DNA from: Amphimedon queenslandica
Taxonomy: Eukaryota; Porifera; Demospongiae; Haplosclerida; Niphatidae
DNA length: 23,243 bases
Reading direction: 5' to 3'
Assembly: GCF_000090795.2 (NCBI RefSeq)
Contig: NW_003546267.1
Location: 309,842-333,084 of the forward strand
Part shown: positions 9,556 to 17,900 of the stretch, piece by piece
Position numbering within the stretch: position 1 is the stretch's first letter
How the letters are laid out: each line of letters begins with the position of its first letter
Translations under genes and position numbers: made by a program
The notes under the pieces: model-generated
Seen by the model: the letters and a program-made list of their open reading frames with translations, nothing else
What the model was told of the DNA's origin: nothing
Databases searched by the model: none

Positions 9556-10015
9556 GTGCAGGTAATGAGTAATTATAACGTAATCAATACAATTATTTCA
9601 CCATAATTATGATCATAATAATCTTTATTTAGACGCTTCTTATTTTCTTTATTTAGTGTTATCTTTAATTTATCTATTTCATCATCAGAAAATTTAAATC
9701 TCAGAAAATTTTCTGTCATGGAACGTAATATTGTGTCTGTATTCTCGTAATACCATTTTAAGGAGTTTTGTTTTTGAAGGCCTGGATTTTATGATAGTGT
9801 TCCTTTGATTTACTTTTTTGGGGGTTTGGATTGTTTTGATAATGATTCCTAGATGCATCTTTCTTTGGTTCTGGATTCTTATGATACTGATGTCTAGAGG
9901 CTTCTTTCTTTGGTTGTGGATTGTTATGATACTGATTTCTAGAGGCTTCTTTTTTGTGGTTTAGTTTACTCCTATAATTTGTTTTAGAATAGCAAGTTGA
10001 TTTTAAAATTGTGCT
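9556..10015 (-). pseudogene. Helitron N-terminal segment with 15-residue repeats
   Basis: An open frame without an obvious ATG reads KSTCYSKTNYRSKLNHKKEA, then four repeats of the type KEASRNQYHNNPQPK, and then TPLKWYYENTDTILRSMTEN before a stop near 9556. Lysine/arginine-rich repeats of this kind sit at the N-terminus of many Helitron proteins from marine invertebrates. They are highly basic and polar, suggesting DNA contact (inference). Confidence 0.65.
9783..9961 (-). repeat. Four tandem 45-bp units (15-aa repeat)
   Basis: Units begin with TGGATT at 9783, 9827, 9872 and 9917, giving spacings of 44, 45 and 45 bp. Each unit contains a GATAATGATTCCTAGATGC-like core on plus. Translated on minus they give K-E/D-A-S-R-N/H-x-Y-x-x-N-P-x-P-K. 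The unit furthest from the N-terminus is the most diverged and is 1 nt short. Confidence 0.85.
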
Positions 10016-10261
10016 GTCCTTTTTAGTACACTAATTTTTCTGTTATTGCAAAATGTAACCTGGGTGCAACGCATAAAATTATTTTGAATACCCAAGCTTA
10101 TATTTTTTACTTATCTTATATGCAACTTTGCTTTTGACCCTGTTACCAATGCATTATGTAGAAATCTCTAGCATAGGACCTGTTTTTAGATATAAAAGTT
10201 TCCATTTCCTTTCTATTTTTTTATCTTTGAGAACTTTTTTTGCATTTTGCTCCAGTTAATT

Positions 10262-11172
10262 CACTTCTCCTTTTCCTACTTCCTTTTTTACAACTAACAG
10301 TACAACAACTACTACACATAACATTAACACAACAAATAAATACCATAATACCAAGTACATATATGCAGAAGGTACAAGTATACTACTGCTTATCATTTTA
10401 AAATAACTGTATAGACTTATCTCAATATATTCAATATCAGAAGTATAATGAAATATACTGAAATCTAGTGATCTGGCTTTGGTACAGGTGTCCAAAATTA
10501 TGAAAACTGAGCAGCTGTAAAATCATTATGTGCTCTGACGGCTCTGTAAAATTACATTTCGCTCTATGATAAAAGAAGCCCAATTTGTTAGAGTTATTTT
10601 AAAATAATTTACCTATTAGCTCTTTAAAGAACTGTAAATCACTTAGTCTACACTGCTGAACACACAAGTTTGCTGAGAAAGAGAAGAATAGAGCGAATAT
10701 TGACCTAGTGCAGTCAATCAGTCACTATGGCAACTTTGAGCATGCGCATTAAGTTTCAAATTTGCGAAAAAATTTAAAGGGGGTAATATTGCACCCAAAT
10801 AACTAGTTTAATGCCTTAAGATATGGAAAGCACCATTGTAGTCCTTGACTCATGCTCCAAGGAATGATGTGAAAGTGAACTTGAGCTGTTCTCTAGTTTA
10901 AAAGATTTTTCGGCGCATGGATGAAAGAAGAAAAAGTCTAGACTTTTGCAGAAATTTGAATTTGGGCCTATTATACAGAAATACTTCCGCTACACTACAG
11001 TCCACTTTAATGGTACCAGGAGAATCACTTAGAGAAGGAGAGCTCATCTAAGCCATTTATAAAGCAGTGCAAGGTAAGATAGAAGAGTTATAATGATTTG
11101 AAAATTATAATAGTTGGTCTCCATCTTGAAAAATCAACCTCAACCCTACATATAGGCTACCGCCTATATAAT
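10262..11172. repeat. Dispersed/segmental duplication, copy B
   Basis: The counterpart of 1-895, same orientation. It includes the exon-like segment 10952-11073 with a conserved GTAAGAT donor at 11074. Homology ends just after the 'cctcaaccctac...ataggctac' stretch, about 150 bp before the RecQ transposon begins, so the downstream part of this copy is absent. The Helitron lies between the two copies. Confidence 0.75.
10952..11073 (+). pseudogene. Exon-like segment, copy B
   Basis: Same acceptor (CTTTTGCAG) and donor (AAG/GTAAGA) as 678-797. One frame gives YQENHLEKESSSKPFIKQCK and another STLMVPGESLREGELI, stop, AIYKAVQ. The internal TAA in the second frame is shared by both copies. Confidence 0.35.
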
Positions 11173-11319
11173 AAGCATCAGGTAAGATCATGACAAGATT
11201 TAATTGATGGTTGCAGGGGAAATGAGAGCCAATGATGTCAAACAAACCGAAAGTAACTGAATAATACGAATGGACACATGGGATTATAAAAGCATACTTT
11301 TTAGTCCCGCCACAGAAAC

Positions 11320-11391
11320 TATTAGTCTTGCCCACCCCTTCTCTAACCTGCAGAGAAAGGGTCTGCTTGACACTCCTATCTAAAATGTTTG
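11320..11391 (+). repeat. Left terminal inverted repeat
   Basis: Pairs with 15652-15723. The longest perfectly shared stretch is ACCTGCAGAGAAAGGGTCTG, with CTATCTAAAATGT near the inner edge. Confidence 0.85.
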
Positions 11392-11409
11392 TACATAAAA
11401 TGAACTGCG

Positions 11410-11490
11410 ATGAGTGACGTCATGACTTGTGGGTGTGGTTCCACGTGATGATCATGTGACAGGAAGCGACCACGTTTCTACACATTGATA
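11410..11490 (+). promoter_or_regulatory. CRE and E-box cluster before the CxxC gene
   Basis: A perfect palindromic CRE, TGACGTCA (11415-11422), is followed by an E-box CACGTG (11442-11447) and ATCATGTGAC. All lie just inside the left TIR and within 80 bp of the ATG at 11490. CREB/ATF and bHLH factors bind such sites in animals. Function here is inferred from position only. Confidence 0.4.
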
Positions 11491-12846
11491 TGGCAAACTG
11501 CTTTCTTTGTGGTGCTCTTCTTGAAGCTGGACAAAGAAAGTGTTTGAAATCTATGGAAGATTAATTACTTTGCGTCAGGGACATTTTGAAATGAAAGTAT
11601 GTTTTCTCAGATGTAGGAGCCTTTTTGTCCAATGGAGTCATTTGTAGAAGAAGAAAATTCCAGACAAAGCTAACATTGAGAATTTAAAATGTGAGATTAT
11701 AGATAAGATTGATAGTTTGATTGTACAGAATGGCCTTGTATCAAATCGAACTGGGATCTCATATGCCAATGTAGCTCAATGGTCACAGAATCACCACACA
11801 ATCCACAGGTTGACAGTCCCAGTGAGACTTATAGTGCACAAACTTTGCCCAAGAGACAATCACTACTTTTTTAAATACCAAAACGTAATAAAATTTCAAG
11901 AGTTAGTGTAAGTGCATTACAAATTAATGTTGTTATAATTTACATTACCTTTTAGGTGCTTGTCTATAACAATGGCAAAGGTTGATTATATCCACTACCA
12001 CCATAATTACAGAGTAGCGGCAGATGTCTGGGTAGGAGGAACAGAAAGTCCTTAGTAACTCAAGTAATGGAAGACAAAAAATGAGAGGAATGATCATAAA
12101 GAAGGTTGGAATTGTGTTGTAAAACGAGATCAAACAGGTGTGTCGTTCTGGTTCCTGCTTTTCAAACAAAGAAATCTCTTGTTTGGAAAGAGTACCGTAG
12201 CAAAAGAAATGCAAGCTGTTTTCCCTTTTCTTTTCACCTCACTGCACACATCAGTTAAAAAGCCATCAGGTCTTGTCAGAGATATTGCTGTTGCATTTTG
12301 TGCTGCTGTACTTGTACAGACTGAAAGTCAGCGGGCAAATAGTATTCAGCGATTGATGTCCTTGCTATTATACTCAAGTCACACTCCAAATTAGGTTTGT
12401 ATTTAATGTAACTGCAATAACAATTGCTTCACTCAATTATGTTGCTATACTCATGTCTCTCTAAAGTTGGAATATGTTTGTTGCACAGAACAAAAAGCCG
12501 AATAGGTATTGGGTTTGATGCAAGTGTAAAGGAGCGGTGTAGTGAAATTACTAAACACTTATGGAGTGATAGGTATGGCTTTATCAATTAATAAAACTCA
12601 ACTATTAAAACTTTTTTGTAGATTGCAGGTCTGGATGAGTCTCCAGAAGTGAACATGAATACAGATTCACCAGCAATGTGTATCAGTTTGGAAAAATCAC
12701 TGGCAGCATTAATCAATGAAGATGAGTCTACTGAAGCAAGAGAAGTGTCAGATACAGAAGGATCAGTAGCTGTGAGCATTACGTTAGAAAATTCAGTTAA
12801 CACTCAAATCAAAAGAAATGAAAGGGAACACTGTAGGCAAGGTTAA
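11490..12846 (+). pseudogene. CxxC-type transposon protein, N-terminal part, decayed
   Basis: It begins MANCFLCGALLEAGQRK, with a CxxC zinc-ligand start typical of a family of sponge and cnidarian transposon proteins. Recognisable blocks follow in shifting frames: CEIIDKIDSLIVQNGLVSNR (about 11690-11750), YPLPP...LQSSGRCL (about 11985-12030), and LLFKQRNLLFGKSTVAKEMQ through DIAVAFCAAVLVQTESQRAN and SIQRLMSLLLYSSHTPN (12140-12394). An 80-bp intron-like gap (about 12395-12471, acceptor TTGCACAG) and a 50-bp one (GATAG/GTATGG to TTTTTTGTAG) precede an acidic end, EVSDTEGSVAVSITLENSVN, stopping at 12844-12846. The family's long C-terminal half (DUF6589-like in my recollection) is missing, so the catalytic core is not present. 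Stops and frameshifts rule out function. Confidence 0.55.
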
Positions 12847-13057
12847 AAGATCAATTTAAGAGAATGATACGTACATTATAGCTATAAGAAATAATACTGT
12901 AGTTGAGCAATATTTATATGCAATAATTACTGTCATAATTTATGCATGCACATTGATGTAGATTCTATCTCCCACCCCTTTCTATACTTTTTATTTTCTA
13001 TAACTTATTGTGAAACTTTCTAAAGTTTTCTTTGTATAGTTAAAAGTTATGGTTATT

Positions 13058-13860
13058 TTATGTAATTGCACAAATGTCACAGCATAATGGTCCAACGGGT
13101 CTTTCTTGAAATAAATATTCGAAGTCTTTAAAAAGGACTTCTCTTCTACAAAGATTGGTATTTTTACAATAAGATGCAATTTTGTCTTCCATAAAGGAGA
13201 ATGAAATGTCCCATTTGGAGTACAAAAGCTGGGCCTGTGCTGTCTTTCCATCTCGACCAGCTCTACCAGTCTCCTGGATGTAACTCTCAATATCAGTAGG
13301 TGGACCCCAGTGAATAATTCTATATACATCAGGACAATCTATCCCCATTCCAAAAGCGATTGCAGCAATTACAATTCTTAAGTTTCCATTTGGAATGGAG
13401 ATTGATTTCAGAATCGCACGCTCAATGATGGAGTATTACATGCTGTAAACATGTCCGCCAACCTGAAACTATGGTAGTCTGGCAAACCAATTGGGTGCTT
13501 AAATTCTTTCCCCATTGTGGATTGAATGTAGAGATATAAGTTGCTACAGTCTTGATATGTCTGACAAAAAACAATGGTTCGTTCCATGAATTGTCGAGTG
13601 GAACGTAGCTCTTCTACTAGGAGATTGATTCCAGATCATCAGATCTTTCTGATGCTGTGTACACAATGTTTTTCTTGTCTGGTGATCTCACTACCAGCGC
13701 AGGCTTTTTCACGCCAAGGATACAAATAACTTCGTTCTTGTAGACTTTTAAGCTGTAGCTGTCAGTGCCATGAAGTGTACTGCAGGTGGAAAGAAACCAC
13801 GCAAGTCACCCAGCTTACTGAAGTCTTTACAGAACTCTTTACCCATAATAAAACAAGACT
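13058..13860 (-). pseudogene. RecQ-family helicase, C-terminal half
   Basis: From 13845 downward: MGKEFCKDFSKLGDLRGFF, HFMALTATA (motif III), then in other frames SPDKKN-like and FMERTIVF-CQTY pieces (motif IV area), YLYIQSTMGKEF, and IVIAAIAFGMGIDCPD-type motif V. The last 96-codon frame (13348-13058) gives MGIDCPDVYRIIHWGPPTDI, ESYIQETGRAGRDGK (motif VI, arginine finger region intact) and the zinc-binding cysteines as YCKN...CRRE...CCDIC. Several frameshifts and stops lie between 13350 and 13780. RecQ helicases are 3'-5' DNA unwinding enzymes; here the gene is carried by a transposon. Confidence 0.85.
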
Positions 13861-13870
13861 AAATATAGGT

Positions 13871-14006
13871 TAGACAACGCATTTGAGGTTTCTACATGAT
13901 TCAGATTACCGAGGAACAAAATGTAATTAACCGAGGGCGTAGCCCGAGGTTAATTAATGTTTCCAAGGTAATCTAAATCACATAGAAACCAAAAATGCTT
14001 TGTCTA
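13871..14006. mobile_element. Fold-back element with GAGGGCGTAGCCCGAGG apex
   Basis: A 136-bp near-palindrome. The left arm (TAGACAACGCATTTGAGG, TTTCTACATGATTCAGATTA, ATTAACC) is answered by the right arm, whose reverse complement contains TAGACAAAGCATTTTTGG, TTTCTATGTGATTTAGATTA and ATTAACC. The apex is CCGAGGGCGTAGCCCGAGG. It lies at the break between the two halves of the RecQ gene. The same apex and similar size (144 bp) occur at 5657-5800, but the arms differ. Confidence 0.8.
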
Positions 14007-14239
14007 GGTTCTTTACATTATAGTAAGGTAATGTTTGGCAGTGGGCTTGATACCAACAAGGATTATGCTGTTGCTAACCAGTCTTTTCCATGTTCTGTAA
14101 AGCTATTTGTCAGTGATTTTACCTTGGGAGACGCCATAGCAACAGCAAAGACAGTTTCAAGTCAAAACTAGCTAGGTCCAACAAAGATATCACTCGGCAA
14201 TGTCTTCTACAATACTAGCCTGTCCTGTTGGAGCACTGC

Positions 14240-14758
14240 AGCAAACAGCAGAAGGACAAAAATACACTATCCCAAACCAGCAAGGAGTGCCGGGATCCGT
14301 AACCGCCAAGCCAAAAAACAAGAGAAGAAACAATTATTGGTGCATAAACCAATGGAATACTTGGTGTAGGTGAAAGCTACAACTTGATGAAACTCTGTCT
14401 ATGATGTCTTTCAGTTGCGAAGGCTAGCAAAATCTATGGAAATATTTGTGCTGCAAGTGAGGAAAAAGACGGCACTGAACTTATATTCATAATACTCTAT
14501 ACCACGTGGTATGTGGTATCTAGCTATAATGAAAAAAACAATGTTTAAATGAACAAAACAACAAAACAATGATGACAAAAACAATGTTTGAAATGGGAGG
14601 CATAAAAATGAGTCAAAACTAATCATTCTTTCCAAGCAACTGCTGCGACCCATTTATGCAAAGAAGGTGTGGATGAACAACTGATAATGGAACACATTGG
14701 TCACCATAGTATTGATGCAGTGAGAAGCTACAAGAGGACATCACAGCTGAACAAATGA
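14240..14758 (+). pseudogene. Crypton-type tyrosine recombinase relic
   Basis: On the plus strand the tail reads KTNHSFQATAATHLCKEGVD, EQLIMEHIGHHSIDAVRSYK and RTSQLNK, stop. This is the C-terminus of Crypton-like tyrosine recombinases, where TNHSLRATAATRL carries the catalytic arginine and GHRS...VRSYKR the histidine and the nucleophilic tyrosine. Histidine and tyrosine are kept; arginine is glutamine (FQAT). Upstream in other frames are NYWCINQWNTWCR (core-binding start, 14331), MEIFVLQVRKK and DGTEL (about 14434-14480). Frameshifts and missing central sequence make it inactive. It runs antisense to the RecQ gene that it interrupts. Confidence 0.75.
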
Positions 14759-15029
14759 TGGAGATATCAGATAGCGAACACTAAAAATACTGTACAAACA
14801 AAAAAATTTTAAATGTCGATGGATGGTGAACGACAAATTGCTTTCAGTAACTGCAGAAATTTGACTGCAATTATTCAAAAATAACAATTATGTTATTATA
14901 CATAATGGTTATTAACAGTAATCTAAGAAGTTATTAAGAGGTAATTAAGCTACTTAGACTACCTCATTTGACCAATCAAATTGCCTCATTTTACCTGACT
15001 ATAATCTAAATGATTATAAATGAACTAAG

Positions 15030-15560
15030 ACATATCACACAGTGGGCTTCATCAACAACAAATGCAATCATGTCTTCAAGCAATGATGGACTATGCCAAA
15101 TGTCTCTCCATTCTTTGTCAAACAGTGTCTCTGGATTCGTAAAAATCATTTGAAACTTCCCATTCACAACTGCATTTTTTGCTGCCTCAATGTCACCTTT
15201 ATTTGCGGCAATAACTGCACTTACTGCTTTACTCTTAAATGTATGTCCACTTTGTCTGTCATCAGAGCAACTAAGGGACTGACAAGTAAGGCAACAGATC
15301 CAATATCTTTCTTCAATAAAATATGAAACACTCTAGGGAGGCAGAAATAAGGATTTACTGAAGCCAGTTGGAAGACAAATGAACACATCATTTCCCTCAA
15401 CAAATTGAGGAATGGCATTTTCTTTATCTCCCTTCAAAGATTCATACCCCAACTGCAAAATAGATTGTTTCAAAGCCGCTTCTATCTCTTTCCTAGTTAG
15501 TTCTTGAGCACTATCATCATTTTTCCTCTTTATACCTCTTCTTGTTTCTGCTGCCGCCAT
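15030..15560 (-). pseudogene. RecQ-family helicase, N-terminal half
   Basis: The start codon at 15560 sits in AAAATGGCGGCAG, a YY1-like context. The frame reads MAAAETRRGIKRKNDDSAQE, IEAALKQSILQLGYESLKGD (motif 0 region), FVEGNDVFICLPTGFSKSLF. Motif I is GFSKS instead of the usual GFGKS/GYGKS. A 1-nt shift follows; then CLPRVFHILLKKDIGSVALL and VSPLVALMTDK (motif Ia), then after a stop NAVVNGKFQMIFTNPETLFD and IAFVVDEAHCV (motif II DEAH intact). Coding is lost just after DEAHCV at about 15033 and resumes with WGKEF-like sequence at 13845, across the Crypton and fold-back insertions and possibly an original intron. Confidence 0.85.
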
Positions 15561-15651
15561 TTTTTTTCCTATCTTGTGACATTTTTGGAACTCATAGCTT
15601 TACATGTGGCTCACACAATCTGATTCGAACGCCACTTTTACTGGCACGAAG

Positions 15652-15723
15652 CACACATTTTAGATAGCAGTGTCACCAGACCCTTTCTCTGCAGGTAAGC
15701 AAATGGGCGGGGCAAGACTAATA
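15652..15723 (-). repeat. Right terminal inverted repeat
   Basis: Inverse partner of 11320-11391. The inner boundary lies about 90 bp upstream of the RecQ start codon, so it also serves as the RecQ upstream region. Confidence 0.85.
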
Positions 15724-16210
15724 AACTATAGAACATACATGCTTTGTTGCAAACTGTTCATGTCATTTAAGTCTTAGTAAATATCACTAAGTAAAGTCTT
15801 ATCTTCTTATGTCATGTACAAACCAAATACTGTCTCACTTTGTGACTTCCACGTGAGATCATTAGTTTATCTAAAATCAACGCTCCTTCTTTCTTTGACT
15901 TAATTTTGCCTTCAGCCTTAATTTTCTCACTATGAATTAGAAAAATCAGAGACATAATGCGCAATAAAATCATTGCATTGGTGTAAGAAAGTTCCTGTGT
16001 ACAATTGTAATGTGAGTCACATGGAAGCTGCATTATGTAGAAACACTTCAAAGCCTTACATCTTGCAGGGCTAAGGAAAGAAATCGCTAAAGCTATCAAA
16101 AACAAATTTTTGTTAATGTTGTATATCAATTTTGGATACTCATTCTTATTGCATTGAAACGTCATCTATTAATTCTTTTAACATTAGCTAGAAGTAAGAA
16201 AACTCTAATC
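15724..16210 (-). other. Unassigned stretch with one unrecognised open frame
   Basis: An open frame of 117 codons (16165-15812, minus) contains LFLIALAISFLSPARCKALK and a basic end. I recognise no family. It could be the 3' continuation of the pseudogene at 16455-17412 beyond the MITE, or chance. No other feature seen. Confidence 0.2.
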
Positions 16211-16454
16211 ATATGTGACCATAATTGACAAAAGGTACCTTATGGCGGATTTTTTATTCATCATTTTAATGAAAAATATCAACCTGTGAGTGCTTTGTTA
16301 GTCAACAATTGTTTCTAAAAGTTACATAGTAACTTTTTGCATCCTCTGGGGTAATTTAATGATAATTGGAGCTCAGGAAGTTAGATTTTTTAGGCTATAA
16401 AGACCAATTTTCCTATCCGCCATAAGGTACCTTTTGTCAATTATGGTCACATAT
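16211..16454. mobile_element. MITE with perfect 40-bp terminal inverted repeats
   Basis: The left arm 16211-16250 (ATATGTGACCATAATTGACA, then AAAGGTACCTTATGGCGGAT) is the exact reverse complement of 16415-16454. The total is 244 bp with no coding capacity. Ends can be read as TA-TGTGACC...GGTCACA-TA, so a TA target duplication (Tc1/mariner-like) is possible but not proven. Perfect arms suggest recent mobility compared with its decayed neighbours. Confidence 0.85.
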
Positions 16455-17412
16455 TGATAAAACACATTAATTTTGACAAAATTACAGTTATTGTATTGAT
16501 CTTTCTTAAACTTTGAATGCACTGCCGCCTTATCAGTGGCCAAACCTTTTCCCATTCTTTCTCCTCACCATATCTGTCTCCTTTTTCAAACAACTTGGCA
16601 AGTTTAGAGCATTTACTCTCTACTGTAGATACCACTTGACTCATCTCTTGATTCTGGTCATTGTTTAATGGAAGTTCTCTATCATTTACACATTATTTTG
16701 CTTAATTTTGTGCCTGATTGCCTTCTCACCTTGTTTGTTTAACTGATTTTCTGGGGACATATAACTTAGGCGTGCTCAAGATGACGCAATACACCTCCAT
16801 TTTCTCCAAAAGGCCTTTCCTGACTTGTATATTTGATTTGATAAATCGAGTCATTTTTTAATGTATTGAACTGGCAGCAAGGAACTGATTCCAGCTCTCG
16901 AGGTTACTCGTACAAAATTAACACCATATTGGGCACCCATTAGAAGGAGACAAAAAATGGGACATTCTGTTTAATGAGAGTCCTTGCATCAAAACTAGCC
17001 ATATCAAAGTACTCACAATAAGTATGTTCTGCAAACCCTGGGTAGAACTTAAATGAAGCGAAGTAGGCAGAATACTTTTTTACAATACAATCAAGATTAC
17101 GAACAAATCTGCTGTGCATTACCTCTTTAAACAATATAATTATGTACGGTTTTTGTGTGGGTTTCCCTCATGACCAGTGATTAGGATCCTACACAAAGGG
17201 GTTGGAAAAGGGAGGGCAATTATGTAGAATTCTGTTATACACCATGATTGCTGGTTCTCCATTAAACTTGGTAGTAGACAAAACAAAGCCATCCGCTGTT
17301 TCTATGGCCATGCGGACAGCATTCATCATCACTTTGCTATATAACTTAGGGCTGTAGGAAGATTGAGAAGGGGATGAATTGTTGCCATGTGCGAAGCAAA
17401 ATGAGGCCACCT
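16455..17412 (-). pseudogene. Unrecognised decayed coding region
   Basis: A single frame from 17410 to 16940 reads SYSPKLYSKVMMNAVRMAIE, TADGFVLSTTKFNGEPAIMV, YNRILHNCPPFSNPFV, stop, DPNHWS, stop, GKPTQKPYIIILFKEVMHSR, VRNLDCIVKKYSAYFASFKF, EYFDMASFDARTLIKQNVPF. The two stops in an otherwise continuous protein-like frame indicate a pseudogene of at least 157 codons. After a gap, a charged segment (16644-16500) reads SKCSKLAKLFEKGDRYGEEK, ending close to the MITE. I do not recognise the family. A transposon origin is plausible from the surroundings only. Confidence 0.45.
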
Positions 17413-17612
17413 GATTAATTAATTATCGTAATTTTGTTGTTTTTATTGAGGTGATTATTGATAATATTTAAAAGTGAAAGCTTGGTTGAACGATGTACTA
17501 GTTGATTTGGATTGTCGCAAGAAGGTCAGGCAATCTCGAAAAAGAGCTGTTTCTACTACTACAAGCAATACTGATGTCTGATGCTGATGGTGTGTCTGTT
17601 ATAGTTAATTAG

Positions 17613-17900
17613 TAATGCGGTAGCGTTACTAAGTAGGATTTATCCCCAAACAAGATGGCTGCCATGACATTTGCAGCCTTGCTATTCCAGGAAAATAAGC
17701 TCCTATGCTTACCAGACTTCTTAGAGGACGTTATCTAGACCAGAGGACTCCAATGGTACAACTAGCGAGTCTCCAAACATTTTCTAAGAGGAATGTCAAA
17801 AATCTGCAAACCGGCCATTTTGTTCAGCCACCTTTATTCATCTTCATCATCAAGAAGTTCTGTCAATTCAGTTGGTCAGGTGTGTGTCAATATTGCCTGG
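17613..17900 (+). repeat. Dispersed duplication, copy 1
   Basis: Homologous to about 19991-20205: GGTAGCGTTACTAAGTAGGA against GGTAGCATTAGTATGTAGGA, then GACCAGAGGACT.CA.TGGTAC, CATCTTCATCATCA against CATCTTTATCATCA, and AAGTTCTGTCAATTCAGTTG against AAGTCCAGTCAATCCAGTTG. Copy 1 contains AAGATGGCTGCC (17651-17662), a good YY1-type motif that is degraded in copy 2. Confidence 0.6.

Larger units (their letters stand above)
3477..10060 (-). mobile_element. Helitron relic: Rep - Pif1 helicase - OTU
   Basis: One large rolling-circle transposon gene can be followed on the minus strand in canonical order: N-terminal repeat array, DUF6570-like segment, Helitron_like_N, Rep/HUH, Pif1-type helicase motifs, charged linker and OTU-like domain. 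The coding signal changes frame often and contains many stops, so it is a pseudogene. Helitrons move by rolling-circle replication with the Rep-helicase protein. The termini (5' TC, 3' hairpin plus CTRR) were not located, so the boundaries given are those of recognisable coding sequence. A ~820-bp insertion interrupts the helicase. Confidence 0.85.
11320..15723. mobile_element. TIR DNA transposon carrying CxxC protein and RecQ helicase
   Basis: The left end (11320-11391, from TATTAGTCTTGCCC) and the reverse complement of the right end (15652-15723, same TATTAGTCTTGCCC) align over about 72 bp. Both include ACCTGCAGAGAAAGGGTCTG and CTATCTAAAATG, with a few mismatches and one indel. Ends are TTAGTC...GACTAA flanked by TA on both sides. 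An alternative candidate target duplication is AAACTAT (11316-11322 and 15723-15729). Inside are a plus-strand CxxC-type gene and a convergent minus-strand RecQ gene, both decayed and meeting near 12850-13060. A Crypton relic and a fold-back element are nested in the RecQ gene. Confidence 0.8.

Noticed and set aside
1-11172. The 900-bp direct repeats as LTRs of a giant retrotransposon
   Set aside because: No gag, protease or reverse transcriptase lies between them, there are no TG...CA ends, and the content between is a Helitron on one strand.
12991-13329. 112-codon minus-strand frame overlapping the RecQ end
   Set aside because: It is the out-of-frame shadow of the RecQ motif V-VI frame.
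13871-14006. Fold-back as a microRNA precursor or terminator
   Set aside because: The pairing spans 136 bp with an apex shared by another insertion. This fits a mobile fold-back element better, and there is no expression evidence.
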